DNA from: Corallococcus soli
GTDB taxonomy: Bacteria; Myxococcota; Myxococcia; Myxococcales; Myxococcaceae
DNA length: 64,000 nucleotides
Direction of reading: 5' to 3'
NCBI RefSeq assembly: GCF_014930455.1
Contig: NZ_JAAIYO010000005.1
Coordinates: 496,001 to 560,000 of the forward strand
Shown here one piece after another: positions 63,310 through 64,000 of the stretch. Position 1 is the stretch's first letter, and each line of letters opens with the position of its first letter. Below the pieces are notes generated by a model, which was not told where the DNA came from, did no database searches, and saw only the letters and a list, made by a program, of their open reading frames with translations. Both the position numbers and the translations under genes were made by a program.

Positions 63310-64000
63310 TCAGCGCTGGCGGCGCAGGGGACGCTTCCGCGCAGGGGCCCGCCGTGCGTCGATGCGCCGCTGGATTCCTTCCAGCATGAAGTCGAGGCTG
63401 GTCTCGAACTCACGCCCTACGTCGGTGGCCCGCATGTGCGGAACGCCGTGGGCAAGCCCCGGGTAGTCCCTGGCGGGAAGCGCCCGGGCCGCCGCGAAGA
63501 ACCGCTCGAACGGCGGGGGCGTCCCCGGGGGCCCCACGTCCCATGGCTCCTGCCGGCGGATGGCCCCGGCCAGCCAGGAGAAGAACGTGTTGTGCAGCGC
63601 CCCCGCCTCCTTCCATGGGATGCCGGCGGCGTGCAGCTTGAGCACCGTCCGGTCGAGGATGACGAGCGCAGGGTGGACGACGGGGCCCTGCTCCAGCAGG
63701 AACTCCATCAGCCCCCGGTGCGCCAGCCCCACGGCGCGCAGCCGGCCCGCGAGCCGCCGCAGCCACGCCACCGGCTCCAGCCGCTCCTCCGGCAACACCA
63801 GGGTCTGGAGGATGGCCTCGGCGCACAGGTGCACGAGCGCGTCCCGGTTCTCGACGTGCTTGTACACGGCCATGGGCGTCACCCGGAGCCGGTTGGCCAG
63901 CGTCCGCATGGAGAGCTGTCGCAGCCCCTCTTCCCGGACGAGCGCGACGGCGGCCTCCACCACGGCGTCCCGCGACAGCCGGGGTGGACGCCCACGCGCT
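63310..64000 (-). CDS. TetR-family transcriptional regulator (start beyond window)
   Basis: The frame is open to the window edge; residues read from the edge are ARGRPPRLSRDAVVEAAVAL, typical of a TetR N-terminus, so the real start lies outside. The helix-turn-helix is LSMRTLANRLRVTPMAVYKHVENRD. The C-terminal ligand domain (about 190 residues) resembles the TetR_C_11/TetR-like Cterm group. The tail is basic (RRAPARKRPLRRQR). The gene converges with the amidohydrolase (12 bases apart) and probably binds the palindrome at 61841 (inference). Confidence 0.85.
   Translation of the reverse strand, partial: ARGRPPRLSRDAVVEAAVALVREEGLRQLSMRTLANRLRVTPMAVYKHVENRDALVHLCAEAILQTLVLPEERLEPVAWLRRLAGRLRAVGLAHRGLMEFLLEQGPVVHPALVILDRTVLKLHAAGIPWKEAGALHNTFFSWLAGAIRRQEPWDVGPPGTPPPFERFFAAARALPARDYPGLAHGVPHMRATDVGREFETSLDFMLEGIQRRIDARRAPARKRPLRRQR

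Overview
The window is about 64 kb of very GC-rich DNA with strong third-position G/C bias. The organism is most likely a predatory soil myxobacterium of the Corallococcus/Myxococcus group. The signs are a DUF2381 (TIGR02268-type) gene, many lipoproteins, one-component and hybrid histidine kinases without adjacent regulators, a sigma-54 activator, a putative sigma-54 promoter, and an AHH-nuclease lipoprotein toxin with an Imm11-type immunity protein. Genus assignment is inference. I see no rRNA, tRNA, CRISPR array, insertion sequence, prophage or replication origin.

Layout. 1-12 kb: the 3' end of an Lgt-family gene, a methyltransferase, an alpha/beta-hydrolase lipoprotein, an EamA transporter, a rhodanese, a GreA-like factor, two divergent multidomain histidine kinases, and a VWA protein with a coiled-coil membrane protein. 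12-24 kb: a fatty acid hydroxylase; a divergent pair of a DDAH-like amidino-group enzyme and a heme-oxygenase-like diiron (HDO) enzyme; a large AsmA-family protein; formate-tetrahydrofolate ligase (fhs); a chemoreceptor. 24-36 kb: a sigma-54-dependent response regulator, a hemerythrin, and a complete potassium-uptake operon on the minus strand (outer-membrane porin, kdpF, kdpA, kdpB, kdpC, a shortened kdpD and a separate histidine kinase). No OmpR-type kdpE is present. 36-46 kb is the accessory part: a Fic protein, lipoproteins, DUF2381, an ECF-like sigma factor, then a toxin-immunity cassette lying between two copies of the 5' end of a GNAT acetyltransferase gene, a receiver-only regulator, and a SpoIIIAA/Ycf45-like AAA ATPase with R3H domain. 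46-53 kb: RecQ, HflX, an RNA helicase, a ferritin-like lipoprotein, a CPBP protease. 53-64 kb: a methyltransferase, a YnfA-like protein, a large secreted Vps62-related protein, a hipBA toxin-antitoxin pair with a mirrored operator, a second ferritin-like lipoprotein, a PD40/M23 gene pair, and an amidohydrolase with a 35-bp palindrome upstream and a TetR gene facing it.

The most notable locus is 39.9-43.2 kb. A lipoprotein with a C-terminal AHH nuclease domain is followed at once by an Imm11/DUF1629-family gene whose ribosome binding site overlaps the toxin stop codon. The pair is bracketed by a 255-bp direct repeat about 97% identical by eye. The left repeat is a truncated GNAT gene and the right one is the intact GNAT. 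This looks like a recently acquired kin-discrimination cassette of the SitAI type (lipoprotein toxins passed between myxobacterial cells by outer-membrane exchange). Other points to check are the split KdpD without KdpE, the DDAH-like/HDO pair, the hipBA and TetR-type operators, and a decayed fragment of the Vps62-like gene.
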